23,394 nt of DNA from Gemmatimonas sp. UBA7669. Its GTDB lineage: Bacteria > Gemmatimonadota > Gemmatimonadetes > Gemmatimonadales > Gemmatimonadaceae. Under the pieces are notes generated by a model. The model worked only from the letters and a program-made list of their open reading frames with translations. It was not told the DNA's origin and ran no database searches. A program made the translations under genes and the position numbers. Location of the stretch: contig NZ_DLHL01000040.1 of assembly GCF_002483225.1 (NCBI RefSeq), positions 1 to 23,394 on the forward strand, in the 5' to 3' direction. Positions 7,894 to 15,491 of the stretch are shown one piece after another; the first letter of the stretch is position 1, and every line of letters starts with the position of its first letter.

Positions 7894-7944
7894 AGATCGG
7901 GCCCGGAAAGTGTTTGACGAACGTCGTGTACCGCGACAATAAGA

Positions 7945-7975
7945 AGTATACCAGTTCGCTTTACGAGCCGTAAAG
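7945..7975 (-). promoter_or_regulatory. copC promoter with overlapping operator dyad, site 2
   Basis: On the minus strand, a -35-like TTTACG (7974-7969) and a -10-like TATACT (7950-7945) are separated by 18 bp. The dyad CTTTACG-AGC-CGTAAAG (7959-7975) is perfect over 7-bp arms and covers the -35 box and part of the spacer. A repressor bound here would block RNA polymerase. Transcription would begin near 7938, about 45 bases before the copC start. Confidence 0.65.
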
Positions 7976-8066
7976 GGTACCGCTAGTGCCCGCGGTGCGG
8001 ACAATCACGGCCGCCGTCCGGCAGGAGTGGCCCCTGAACGCCCCACCGACAAAACAGATGTGCGAG

Positions 8067-9048
8067 CTATCGGACACCTTCATGAGCGCAGTGCGCCCCC
8101 GCCCGATGCGATGCCCCATGCGACGGAAGGGCATGGAGGTCGACCACGCCGGACGCGGTACTGATCACGAGCATGACGACGGCGCCGCCAAGTGCGCGGC
8201 CTGACGAGCGTGGACGGGGGGAGACATCCGCACCGATCAGGCGTCTGACACGGCGATCCAGCATGTCCTTTTCGGAGAAACCCCGGCACGGCGGACGCAA
8301 ACGCCGCCGACGCGGGTGGGATCCGCCAGGCGCCGAGCTTGACCAACGCATTGGCCAACACGAAGGGATCGTTGAAGCCACCGGCCGCGTCGTCGGCGGC
8401 GATCTCCGCCTCATCGGCGATGTCCTCAGCGATCTGTCGAAGCGCAGGTACCCAGAACAGCACATGCGACAGGCCGCGCAGGACGGCGAAACGCAAGGGG
8501 TCCCGCCGGCGTGCGTGCGCGGCCTCGTGCGCCAGCACGGCGACCAGTTCGGCTTCGGTGAGCGACGCCTCACCCTCGAGCAAGGTCGACGAGATATAGA
8601 CCCGAGGTGACCATGAGCCCAGCGTAAACGCGGGCAGCGGTAGACCATCCACCACCAAGAGCCTCGCCGGATCGAGACCGGCCGTCTGAGCGACGCGTGC
8701 CAAGCCGTCGGACCACTCACGCACGCGGATCCCCTGCAGGGTGCGCCGGGCACGCCGCGTCAGGCGAATTCGATCGACGATCGCCCACACGAGGCCAGCG
8801 GCCACTACGACGTGCAACGCGCGGTGCACCGGCGCCATGAACTCGTGCAAGGCGATGAGGCAGAGCGCACCAATGTGGTCGCTCCCCGAGAGCGGACGAT
8901 CGACCACCCCAAGGATGTGCCCGCCGATGACCGGCGCCAGCGATCCAAGGAGCAGCAGCGCGAGCGCGATCACCAGGCCACGCTGGTAGCGCAACTCACG
9001 GCGCCCGGTATCGCGGCGCAACCACGCGCGATCGCGCGTCTCAGCCAC
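8067..9048 (-). CDS. BlaR1/MecR1-type M56 metallopeptidase, apparent frameshift
   Basis: This is a membrane zinc protease of the M56 family, expected to sense a signal and trigger inactivation of its partner BlaI. GTG 9048 overlaps the blaI stop by eight bases. Two helices open the protein (residues about 25-45 and 60-92). The zinc motif HEAAH is at 174-178, and a later EDIADEAEIAADDAA holds the probable third ligand. A one-base insertion near 8278-8283 breaks the frame: the sequence reads VPGF and then nonsense to a stop at 8080. In the neighbouring frame it continues as SEKDMLDRRVRRLIGADVS plus a last helix (GGAVVMLVISTASGVVDL), ending at 8067. The repaired length is about 326 aa, with no penicillin-binding sensor domain. 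The lesion may be a sequencing error in GGGGTTT. Confidence 0.8.
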
Positions 9049-9487
9049 GACGCGTCTTCGCTTCCTGCACCAGTCGCGCCAGCTCATCCAACTGTGCTGG
9101 ATCGCGCTCGGCGAGCACGTCGACAAAGGACGCGGCGAGTCGCGCCGGGGCGAAGTCGATCACGCCTTCGATGAGGCGCCTCGATGCGTACTCCCGGAAC
9201 GCCTCGGGTGTCATGTTAGCGCTGTAGTGCAACAGGTCCCGCTGCTTCCGCCGCGAAAGAATGTGCTTGGCCACGAGCTTGTTGAGGACCGTGACCACCG
9301 TGAGGAGGGCCACCTCGTGGTCGCGAACGATGACCTCGTGCACAGCCCGAGCCGGCACCGGTGCGCCGAGGCTCCAGACCGCCTCCAACACGCGTGCCTC
9401 GAGATCGCCAAGGATCTTGCCAAGGCCGTCAGCGGAGAGCCGGATGGCGTCAAGCAACTTCGGGCCGCGAGGTTTGCGAGCGGTCAT
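9041..9487 (-). CDS. BlaI/MecI/CopY-family transcriptional repressor
   Basis: A 148-aa winged-helix repressor. LGDLEARVLEAVWSLGAPVPARAVHEVI and LTVVTVLNKLVAKHILSRRKQRDLLHYSANMT are the family's helix-turn-helix and wing, and the C-terminal half (AFREYASRRLIEGVIDF...) is the dimerisation helix bundle. In this family (BlaI, MecI, CopY) a dimer binds a dyad and is removed by proteolysis or metal binding. There is no CxCxxxxCxC copper hook as in CopY, so relief through the adjoining M56 protease is the likelier mode. It overlaps the oxidase stop (ATGA) and the M56 start, so all are co-translated. Its operon begins with operator site 3, which implies autoregulation. It is the only recognisable DNA-binding regulator in the window. 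Confidence 0.92.
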   Translation of the reverse strand: MTARKPRGPKLLDAIRLSADGLGKILGDLEARVLEAVWSLGAPVPARAVHEVIVRDHEVALLTVVTVLNKLVAKHILSRRKQRDLLHYSANMTPEAFREYASRRLIEGVIDFAPARLAASFVDVLAERDPAQLDELARLVQEAKTRRG

Positions 9488-10884
9488 TTCGGACGGTCCG
9501 GTTGAAAAGTCGGTGGTGGCGGATGATGGTGCGGCGCGGCGGGTGGGGACGCGGACGGTTCGACTATGATGCCGTCACGCGCAAGCTCCTCCGGACGCGC
9601 CGCCTGTGCCAGCGTGCCGGCGGGCGGCTCCCACCAGCGCGCTTCGTCGCCGGCCCGCAGCATGGGGCGCACCTTGAGCACGGTGAACATGCCCCCCATG
9701 TCGATGTATCCGTACGGTCCGGTCGTGCCGAACATCGGCGTGCTATTCGGGGGCACGGGCATCCCCATCTCACCCATATCCCCCATCCCGTCGGTACCCA
9801 TCGTCATATACGAGGGCAGGATCGGCTGCACCGCGCGATCCACCGCGGCGGCATCCACACCGAGCATGTTGATGCCCGAGTGGCCCATCTGTGTCATGGT
9901 ATGATGCGACATGTGGCAGTGCAGCGCCCAATCGCCCGGATTGTCAGCGATGAACTCCATCGTTCTCGTACAGCCGACAGGAACCAGTTGCGTGACCTCC
10001 GGCCAGCGAGCCAACGGCGGAATGACGCCACCGTCCGTCTCGGTCAGTGTCCACGCGTGGCCGTGAATGTGAATGGAGTGATGACTCATCGCACTGAGGT
10101 TGCCGAGTCGAATGCGCACGTGGTCGTTCTGTTTGACCATGAGCGGCGCCGTTCCGGGAAAGGCTTTGCCGTTAAACGTGAGCACGTTGAACTCGAGCAT
10201 CTCGTTCGGATCCGGGCGGCGCGCCCCCGGGAGTACCTTCCATTCACTCGACAACAGCACGAAATCACGATCTGGCCGACGCGCACTGATGCGGGGATGC
10301 ACGATGAACATGCCCATCATCCCGAGCGCCTGCTGCGTCATCTCGTCACGATGCGAGTGATACATGAAGGTGCCATGCTGCCGCAGTGTGAATTCATACT
10401 TGAACGTGGCGCCAGCCGGGATGGGCGCTTGACTGAGCCCGGACACTCCGTCCATACCCGACGGGAGCAAAATGCCGTGCCAGTGTACGCTCGTGGCGGC
10501 CGGCAGGCGATTCGTCACGTAGATACGTACACGATCTCCCTCGACCGCCTCGATCGTGGGCCCGGGCGTCCGCCCATTGAATCCCCAACACTCGGCGGTC
10601 AGCCCAGGTGCGAACTCATGCTGTAACGGTTCGGCAACCAGATGAAAAACCTTCACTCCTTGCACGACGCGGAACGGCAGCGCGGCGCCGTTCGGCGTGA
10701 TCACGGGCGTGTAGTCACGGCCGGGCAGCCCCGGCGCGAATACGACACCCGCCTGGTGATCGACCGTGGAGGCCGCGAGTGCGGAGGCGGCGCGCGGGCC
10801 CAGGGCCGCCAGTCCCACCGCCGCCGCGCCGGACTTCAGCAGCGTGCGCCGGTCCACGGCCGACGGGTGATTGAAGTCGCTCAT
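9484..10884 (-). CDS. multicopper oxidase, Tat-exported
   Basis: A 466-aa, three-cupredoxin multicopper oxidase that would oxidise Cu(I) or another substrate with O2 in the periplasm. The N-terminus carries a Tat-like signal (DRRTLLKSGAAAVGLAALG, residues 11-29). Copper ligands are in VHWHG (133-137), YHSHRDE (175-181), SIHIHGHAW (270-278) and LHCHMSHHTMTQM (321-333), so the type 1 and trinuclear sites are complete. The tail is rich in Met, Gly and Pro (MGTDGMGDMGEMGMPVPP), typical of copper-tolerance oxidases. ATG 10884 overlaps the stop of the TolC-like gene (ATGA); an earlier in-frame ATG at 10932 is less likely since it would precede the Tat motif with 16 extra residues. It differs from the longer CopA at the right end. 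Confidence 0.92.
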   Translation of the reverse strand: MSDFNHPSAVDRRTLLKSGAAAVGLAALGPRAASALAASTVDHQAGVVFAPGLPGRDYTPVITPNGAALPFRVVQGVKVFHLVAEPLQHEFAPGLTAECWGFNGRTPGPTIEAVEGDRVRIYVTNRLPAATSVHWHGILLPSGMDGVSGLSQAPIPAGATFKYEFTLRQHGTFMYHSHRDEMTQQALGMMGMFIVHPRISARRPDRDFVLLSSEWKVLPGARRPDPNEMLEFNVLTFNGKAFPGTAPLMVKQNDHVRIRLGNLSAMSHHSIHIHGHAWTLTETDGGVIPPLARWPEVTQLVPVGCTRTMEFIADNPGDWALHCHMSHHTMTQMGHSGINMLGVDAAAVDRAVQPILPSYMTMGTDGMGDMGEMGMPVPPNSTPMFGTTGPYGYIDMGGMFTVLKVRPMLRAGDEARWWEPPAGTLAQAARPEELARDGIIVEPSASPPAAPHHHPPPPTFQPDRPK

Positions 10885-12254
10885 GGAATGCGCGTCCCCA
10901 GCGCCTGTTCGAGGTGGTAGCGCGCGATCCAATAGTCCCGCAGGGACTCGATATACCCCTGCCCGGCCTCCAACTCAGCCTGTTGCGCCGCCAGCAGACC
11001 AAAGACCCCGATCGCCATCGAGTTGTACAGCAACTGTGTTTCCCGCGTGACTCGTTGGCGCAGCGGCAACACGTCCGCCTGATACCGCGTCGCCCGACGC
11101 TGTGCCGCGTCCAGTTGCGCCAGACTCTCCCGAACTTCCGAGCGCACCTCCCGTATCAATCCCTCCTGACGCGCCACCGCCTGTCGCAACGCAGCCTGTG
11201 CGCGCTGCAACCGTGCCTGCCCTCGATCAAACAGTGGCAGGGGCACGGACAACCCAGGTCCACGCAGCATGCGACTCCCTTCCGCTTCTCCCGAGTAAGC
11301 CAGCGAGCCGTCGGCGAGGTACCGAAAGCGTGACGTCAATCCAACCTCGCGCGCGCTCGCATTGATCTCGGACAGGGCGGCCGCGAGGTCCAAACGCGAA
11401 TTCACCGCGAGCGCCACGAGTGAGTCGCGGGGCGGCATCGCGCCCGCGAGATCGGCGAGCCGAGCGGGTAGTCGCAGGGAATCTCCCGGCACGTCGACGC
11501 CGAGCGCGCGCACCAGGCGCTCACGGCTTGCCGCTGCCTCCCCCTCCGCGCGCAACACGGCGGCGTCACTCTCGGCAGCACGAGCCCGCTCGCTGGCGAG
11601 ATCGAGATCGAGCAGGTTTCCGACCTGATGCACCAAGGCGGCCGTCGTGGCCGACGCCTGGGCCGCCTGACGCGTGCGTCGCCGAAGGTCGAGGCTCTGC
11701 TCGGCGGCAACGGTCTCGGCGAGCGCGCTCCGCGCGTCCGTCACCGCGCGAAAGACCGCATCCGCCACCTGCAAGGTGGTGGTCTCCAAACGCGCCCTCG
11801 CGACGCGGGTGCGCAGCGGGCGCCGCAGCAGTTCCACGAAGGACAGCGCGACCGAAAACTCCTGAAAGCGTCCCTCCGTAAACCGATCCACCGAAGCGAG
11901 CGGATTGCTGAGCAGACCGGCCTGCACGACGTCAGCCTGAGCCAGGCCGATCTCCTCATAGAGGGACCGCAGGCGCGGCTGTGCCAGCAGGGTGACGCGC
12001 ACGACGGCGTCCGGCGTCAACGGTCTGGCCAGCATGGCACGGACGCTGTCCGATGCCACGAGCGAGTCGACGCCGCGCATGCGGGGGGCGGCGACGCCGG
12101 TACGCGCGACCAGCAGGGCATCCACCGGCTGGGTGGCGAGCCCCGGGCGACGCGGCCCGCATGCCGGCAGGGCCACGAGCATCGCCCCCAGCAGCAGCGC
12201 GCGAAGCCCGCTGGGCCGGTGAGAGCGAGCCTCTTCACGTTGAACAGGAATCAC
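10881..12254 (-). CDS. TolC/CusC-like outer-membrane efflux lipoprotein
   Basis: This 457-aa protein belongs to the outer membrane efflux family, whose trimers form a channel for periplasmic export. With GTG 12254 as start, a lipoprotein signal ends at C32 (LLLGAMLVALPAC), as in CusC/OprM relatives. Repeated long helices follow, in two halves: LRSLYEEIGLAQADVVQAGLLSNP early in the first, and LDLAAALSEINASAREVG early in the second. The C-terminus has ETQLLYNSMAIGVFGLLAAQQAELEAGQGYIESLRDYW, a standard OEP ending. An in-frame ATG at 12305 exists but sits inside the operator dyad, so I prefer GTG 12254, although neither has a strong ribosome-binding site. It is first in the operon with the oxidase, blaI and M56 genes. 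No CusA or CusB partner lies in the window, so its pump partner is unknown. Confidence 0.85.
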   Translation of the reverse strand: MIPVQREEARSHRPSGLRALLLGAMLVALPACGPRRPGLATQPVDALLVARTGVAAPRMRGVDSLVASDSVRAMLARPLTPDAVVRVTLLAQPRLRSLYEEIGLAQADVVQAGLLSNPLASVDRFTEGRFQEFSVALSFVELLRRPLRTRVARARLETTTLQVADAVFRAVTDARSALAETVAAEQSLDLRRRTRQAAQASATTAALVHQVGNLLDLDLASERARAAESDAAVLRAEGEAAASRERLVRALGVDVPGDSLRLPARLADLAGAMPPRDSLVALAVNSRLDLAAALSEINASAREVGLTSRFRYLADGSLAYSGEAEGSRMLRGPGLSVPLPLFDRGQARLQRAQAALRQAVARQEGLIREVRSEVRESLAQLDAAQRRATRYQADVLPLRQRVTRETQLLYNSMAIGVFGLLAAQQAELEAGQGYIESLRDYWIARYHLEQALGTRIP

Positions 12255-12288
12255 GGTCAACAAGAGCTGGACGAAAGGAGCGACGATC

Positions 12289-12313
12289 GGCACTTTATGA
12301 TGCATAAAGTGCC
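12289..12313. promoter_or_regulatory. shared operator dyad, site 3 (best match)
   Basis: A perfect 25-bp inverted repeat: arm GGCACTTTATG, spacer ATG, then its exact complement. It lies between the divergent tolC-like operon, which carries blaI, and the DUF4198 gene, 35 bp and 27 bp from their starts. It is the longest of five related dyads in the window, consistent with the autoregulatory site of BlaI. Confidence 0.75.
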
Positions 12314-12340
12314 GTCACTCACACCGCAATCCTGCTGACC

Positions 12341-13195
12341 ATGGTTCACACTCCCCGTCGACTTGCTCGCGCCGCGCTTGTCGGAATCGTCACGGTCGCG
12401 TCGTCCTCCGTACTCCTGGCGCACGATACCTGGCTGCTGCCCGACCTCTTTGCGGTCGCGCAGGGTCGACCCGTCGAACTCTCGGCGCGTGCCGGCGGCG
12501 GGAAGTTTCCGGACGGGAGCGCCGTGCCGCTCGATCGCGTCGCATCGGTTCGGGTGATCGGTGCCACGAGCGACAACGTGGCTACCGATGTCGTCGCGTC
12601 CGCGGGCGCGCTCCGCATCACCGCCAAGCCCACATCCGACGGACAGTATCTGGTCGTACTGGCCACGAAACCGAGCACACTGGCCAACACATCAGCCGGA
12701 TTTCTCAAGTTCCTCGCCGCCGAGGGCGCGAGCGCCGAGGCGCGCCGACTCAGCGAGACCTCGCTGACGCGCGACGCGGACAGCGTGATTTTCGAACATG
12801 GCGTGCTCGCATCGACCGTCGCCGAGATTGGCACTGGCGGCCCCCGCGCGTTTTCGCGCGCCGGCATTCTCCCCCTCGGCATCGTCCCGCTGGTCGATCC
12901 GGCCAGTCTGCGCGTCGGCGATACTCTGCGCGTGCGACTCACGGCCGACGGGCGACCGGTGCCGCGCATGGGTGTGGACGTGAAGACCGCCCTCGACACC
13001 ACGGTGCGCGGCACCGGCGAGTACACCTCGATGATCGCCGATTCTGCTGGTGTCGTGGCCATCCCCGTGTCCCGTGCCGGCGCATGGATGCTGCGGACGG
13101 CATGGGTGGCGCCGACGCAGGCGGCGGGATCACGCATGGTACGCACGCGTGTGTGGCGCGCGACGTTCGTGTGGAGCGTGCGACCGCGCCGCTGA
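12341..13195 (+). CDS. DUF4198 periplasmic protein
   Basis: A 284-aa secreted protein with signal peptide (ARAALVGIVTVASSSVLLAH). The mature start AHDTWLLPDLFAVAQGRPVEL matches the conserved AHDxWLxP opening of DUF4198, a family related to the periplasmic NikM/CbiK-type metal-binding proteins in which the N-terminal His after cleavage can be a metal ligand. The rest is predicted beta sandwich: LVDPASLRVGDTLRVRLTADGRPVPRMGVDV is a carboxypeptidase-regulatory-like fold segment. The gene is divergent from the tolC operon and its start is 27 bp after operator site 3. Copper binding or delivery is inferred from context. Confidence 0.8.
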   Translation: MVHTPRRLARAALVGIVTVASSSVLLAHDTWLLPDLFAVAQGRPVELSARAGGGKFPDGSAVPLDRVASVRVIGATSDNVATDVVASAGALRITAKPTSDGQYLVVLATKPSTLANTSAGFLKFLAAEGASAEARRLSETSLTRDADSVIFEHGVLASTVAEIGTGGPRAFSRAGILPLGIVPLVDPASLRVGDTLRVRLTADGRPVPRMGVDVKTALDTTVRGTGEYTSMIADSAGVVAIPVSRAGAWMLRTAWVAPTQAAGSRMVRTRVWRATFVWSVRPRR

Positions 13196-13282
13196 GTGCT
13201 CGGCGGCGACGCCAAGCACGCGAGTTCCGCCGGCTCCGGCTTTCTCCTCGAAGACGTCAGCGTTCACCCGACTCCCGGCGCC

Positions 13283-13297
13283 TTTATCCAGCGTAAA
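13283..13297. promoter_or_regulatory. shared operator dyad, site 4
   Basis: TTTATC-CAG-CGTAAA, with near-symmetric 6-bp arms around a 3-bp spacer, is the same type as sites 1-3. It lies 14 bp before the 11-bp tandem repeat and about 200 bp before the lipoprotein start at 13494, the first gene of the pair it could control. Confidence 0.5.
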
Positions 13298-13310
13298 CTG
13301 TCGTAGCCGG

Positions 13311-13398
13311 ACGGTGCGCGGACGGTGCGCGGACGGTGCGCGGACGGTGCGCGGACGGTGCGCGGACGGTGCGCGGACGGTGCGCGGACGGTGCGCGG
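13311..13398. repeat. eight perfect 11-bp tandem repeats
   Basis: The unit ACGGTGCGCGG is repeated eight times without change, followed by a degenerate partial copy. It is a non-coding array between operator site 4 and the 13494 start. Eleven base pairs is about one turn of DNA, so each unit presents the same face. It could arise by replication slippage, or serve as a phased protein-binding or spacing element. There are no spacers between units, so it is not a CRISPR array. Confidence 0.9.
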
Positions 13399-13493
13399 GC
13401 GGTGACGTCGGTCGCCGAGCTGGCCGAGGACAGACGAGCCGACGAGTTCCTCGTCCCGGTCGCCTGCTCTCCACCTCGCTACCGAGGGTGGCT

Positions 13494-14105
13494 ATGCCGC
13501 GTTTACTGACGCGATTCGTGCGGTTGGCTGCGGCCGCGGCCGTGACCGGCTGCCTGCCGGCCGGCGGCGGGCACATGGGCGGCATGATGCGCGGAGGCGC
13601 GATGCCGCAGGATTCCGTCATGGCTATGCCGGCGGCACGGGAGGCGTGCCCAACCGTGATCAAGGAGCGCACGGAGGGCACGTGGCGCGTCACGCTCACC
13701 CTGCCATGGGCCGCGCCGACAGACTCTTTGCTGTACTTCGTGGACGTCCTCGCGACTGGTACGGACACATCGGCGTCCGGGGCCCGTGTCACGCTTGTCG
13801 TGCGATCCGAGTCAGATGCCGCGATCACACCGGCCTTTCAATCGACGATCACAACGCCAGGCACGGATGGACGATATCCGTTTGCGCCCTCGCTGCTTCG
13901 GCGCGGTCGCTATCGCGCCATCGTCACCGTGGCCGACACTGCTCGGCGGACGAACACGGCGACGGTCGAGCAGGAGATTGTGTTCGATGGCTGTGGCAGG
14001 CCGATGACGCATCCCAAACGTTTGTCGCGGGCTCCCGCGGCGCTTTCCTGGCTCGGCGTTGGGGCGGTGATCATGGGGGGCATAATGCTTCGGGGGATCC
14101 GGTGA
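13494..14105 (+). CDS. Met-rich lipoprotein with C-terminal membrane helix
   Basis: A 203-aa protein. ATG 13494 is preceded by GAGGG. A lipobox ends at C20 (LAAAAAVTGC). The first mature residues are Gly/Met/His-rich (GGGHMGGMMRGGAM, then MAMPAA), a likely Cu(I)/Ag(I)-binding segment. The middle, residues about 50-165, looks like a beta-sandwich (TWRVTLTLPWAAPTDSLLYFVDVLATG). The C-terminus ends in a hydrophobic helix (LSWLGVGAVIMGGIML). I do not recognise a named family. Its stop overlaps the GTG of the next gene (GTGA), so the two are probably made together. Having both a lipid anchor and a tail helix is unusual; the latter may be a sorting feature. Confidence 0.7.
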   Translation: MPRLLTRFVRLAAAAAVTGCLPAGGGHMGGMMRGGAMPQDSVMAMPAAREACPTVIKERTEGTWRVTLTLPWAAPTDSLLYFVDVLATGTDTSASGARVTLVVRSESDAAITPAFQSTITTPGTDGRYPFAPSLLRRGRYRAIVTVADTARRTNTATVEQEIVFDGCGRPMTHPKRLSRAPAALSWLGVGAVIMGGIMLRGIR

Positions 14106-14905
14106 CGCGATTGCGCGACCATCTGGAGCTCGTTGCCGCCTCCGCGTGCGTGGGCCTGCTCTTCGGCGTGCTGCTGTTGCATCCGCTAACCATGGTGATC
14201 TATTGGTACGAATTCCATCCCGACATTGCGGGAGTGACGGATGTCGCGCAATTCGTGCTGTCGCGAATGCGCGCCGGGTTCCTTCCATCGATGTGGCTCA
14301 TGACAGGGCTGTTCGCCCTGATGGGGGTGGGCGTGGGTGTCGCCGTCGGGTACTCGCTTCGCGTTGTCTATCGGCGTGCGCGTCAGGTCGATCAGCTGGA
14401 AGCAGAGCTCGGGCGGAGCCTCACATCGCTACTCGCGTCGGGCGAGAGTGAGACTCTCGAATTCAAGGCAAGCGCGCGGTGGGACCATAGTGCCGGGCGC
14501 GTGAATCGAGTCTTGGAACTCGCGGTGATGCGCTCGGTCGCGGCGCTCATGAATACCCGCGGTGGCAGCGTCCTCATCGGAGTGGACGACGCGGGACATC
14601 CGTGCGGAATCGTGTCGGACCTGGCGACACTTCGTCGCAAGAGCCGAGATGGCTTTCAGCAGTACGTGATCGGCTTGGTCGAACAGCACCTCGGGACGGC
14701 GGCATGCCGCTTCGTGCACGTATTCTTTCACGCCGTGGGCGCCCACGACGTCTGCCGTGTGCTCGTCGAGCGCGCGCCGTGGCCGGTGTTCCTCACTGAT
14801 CAGGAGGTCGCCCGGTACTTCATTCGAACTGGCAACAGCTCTCGCGAACTCGATGCGCGCGAAGCGCTGCAACACGTCATCGGCGAATCGAACGCACATG
14901 ACTGA
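14102..14905 (+). CDS. two-helix membrane protein with Schlafen AlbA_2 domain
   Basis: A 267-aa protein starting with GTG 14102, overlapping the previous stop by four bases (GTGA). Two membrane helices come first (residues about 8-34 and 63-88), then a short coiled-coil linker (QVDQLEAELGRSL). From about 115 on is a divergent AAA-4/AlbA_2 domain: ESETLEFKAS, then SVAALMNTRGGSVLIGVDDAGHPCGI, the hallmark order of this nucleic-acid-binding fold. The C-terminal YFIRTGNSSRELDAREALQHV also matches the family. Many AlbA_2 proteins are regulators or helicase accessories, usually soluble; a membrane anchor is less common. A role in signalling from the membrane to nucleic acid is inference. The following pseudogene starts four codons inside its end. 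Confidence 0.78.
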   Translation: MTRLRDHLELVAASACVGLLFGVLLLHPLTMVIYWYEFHPDIAGVTDVAQFVLSRMRAGFLPSMWLMTGLFALMGVGVGVAVGYSLRVVYRRARQVDQLEAELGRSLTSLLASGESETLEFKASARWDHSAGRVNRVLELAVMRSVAALMNTRGGSVLIGVDDAGHPCGIVSDLATLRRKSRDGFQQYVIGLVEQHLGTAACRFVHVFFHAVGAHDVCRVLVERAPWPVFLTDQEVARYFIRTGNSSRELDAREALQHVIGESNAHD

Positions 14906-15491
14906 GCACGCCTTCACGACTGAGCTCCCCACGCCGTTCGGATCGTCCGCCGAATCGGACGAGGCGTGGTTTTGCACGTGGCGTCGACGTGAACTCGCTC
15001 GCGTCGACGCCGCTGGTCTAGCGTATCTTGACTACACCGGTGCGAGTCTCTTTGCGGCATCCGTCGTCGCGCAGGATGTGTCGCGTCTGTCGACGACGGT
15101 TCTCGGGAATCCCCACTCGCATTCGGCGCCCTCCCTGGCGGCGACCGATGCGATCGCGCGGGCCCGTCAGGCGGTGCTGGAGTTTCTCGGCGCGGACGAC
15201 GCCGAGTACGCGGTGATCTTCACCGCCAATGCCTCCGCTGCGTGCAAGCTTGTCGGCGAGAGTTTCCCCTTCGGGACCGAAAGTGCGCTGCTCTTGGCCG
15301 CCGACAATCATAATTCCGTCGTGGGCATTCGAGAGTTCGCGCGGGCGCGCGGGGCCACGGTGAAACTTCTGCCGATTTCCGAAGAGCTGCGGCTGACCGT
15401 TCAGCCGGAGACACTCCCGGCCGCTGCGAAGGCTCCGTCGCTGCTGGCAACGCTGAAAGCCCGGATGGCGTCTCCGGTGCAACGTCGCTGA
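14898..15491 (+). pseudogene. truncated class V aminotransferase (MoCo-sulfurase-like)
   Basis: ATG 14898 overlaps the end of the AlbA_2 gene and opens a PLP-dependent fold: YLDYTGASLFAASVV, VLGNPHSHSAPSLAATDAIA and VIFTANASAACKLVGESFPF, then LLAADNHNSVVGIREFARARGA. This order is typical of molybdenum-cofactor-sulfurase and cysteine-desulfurase-like proteins. The frame stops after 197 aa, before the region that would hold the PLP lysine and the small domain, so it cannot be active. Homology seems to fade between about 15400 and 15480, where a TonB receptor sequence in another frame begins. The upstream half is well preserved, so the break looks recent. Recognition is from motifs only. Confidence 0.75.

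Noticed and set aside
6728..7942. 404-aa plus-strand open frame
   Set aside because: It covers three genes on the minus strand with clear family features; it is an artefact of high GC.
9361..10626. 421-aa plus-strand open frame
   Set aside because: It is a shadow of the multicopper oxidase, whose histidine codons produce long antisense frames.
13311..13398. Possible CRISPR array
   Set aside because: The units are 11 bp with no spacers between them and no cas genes nearby.
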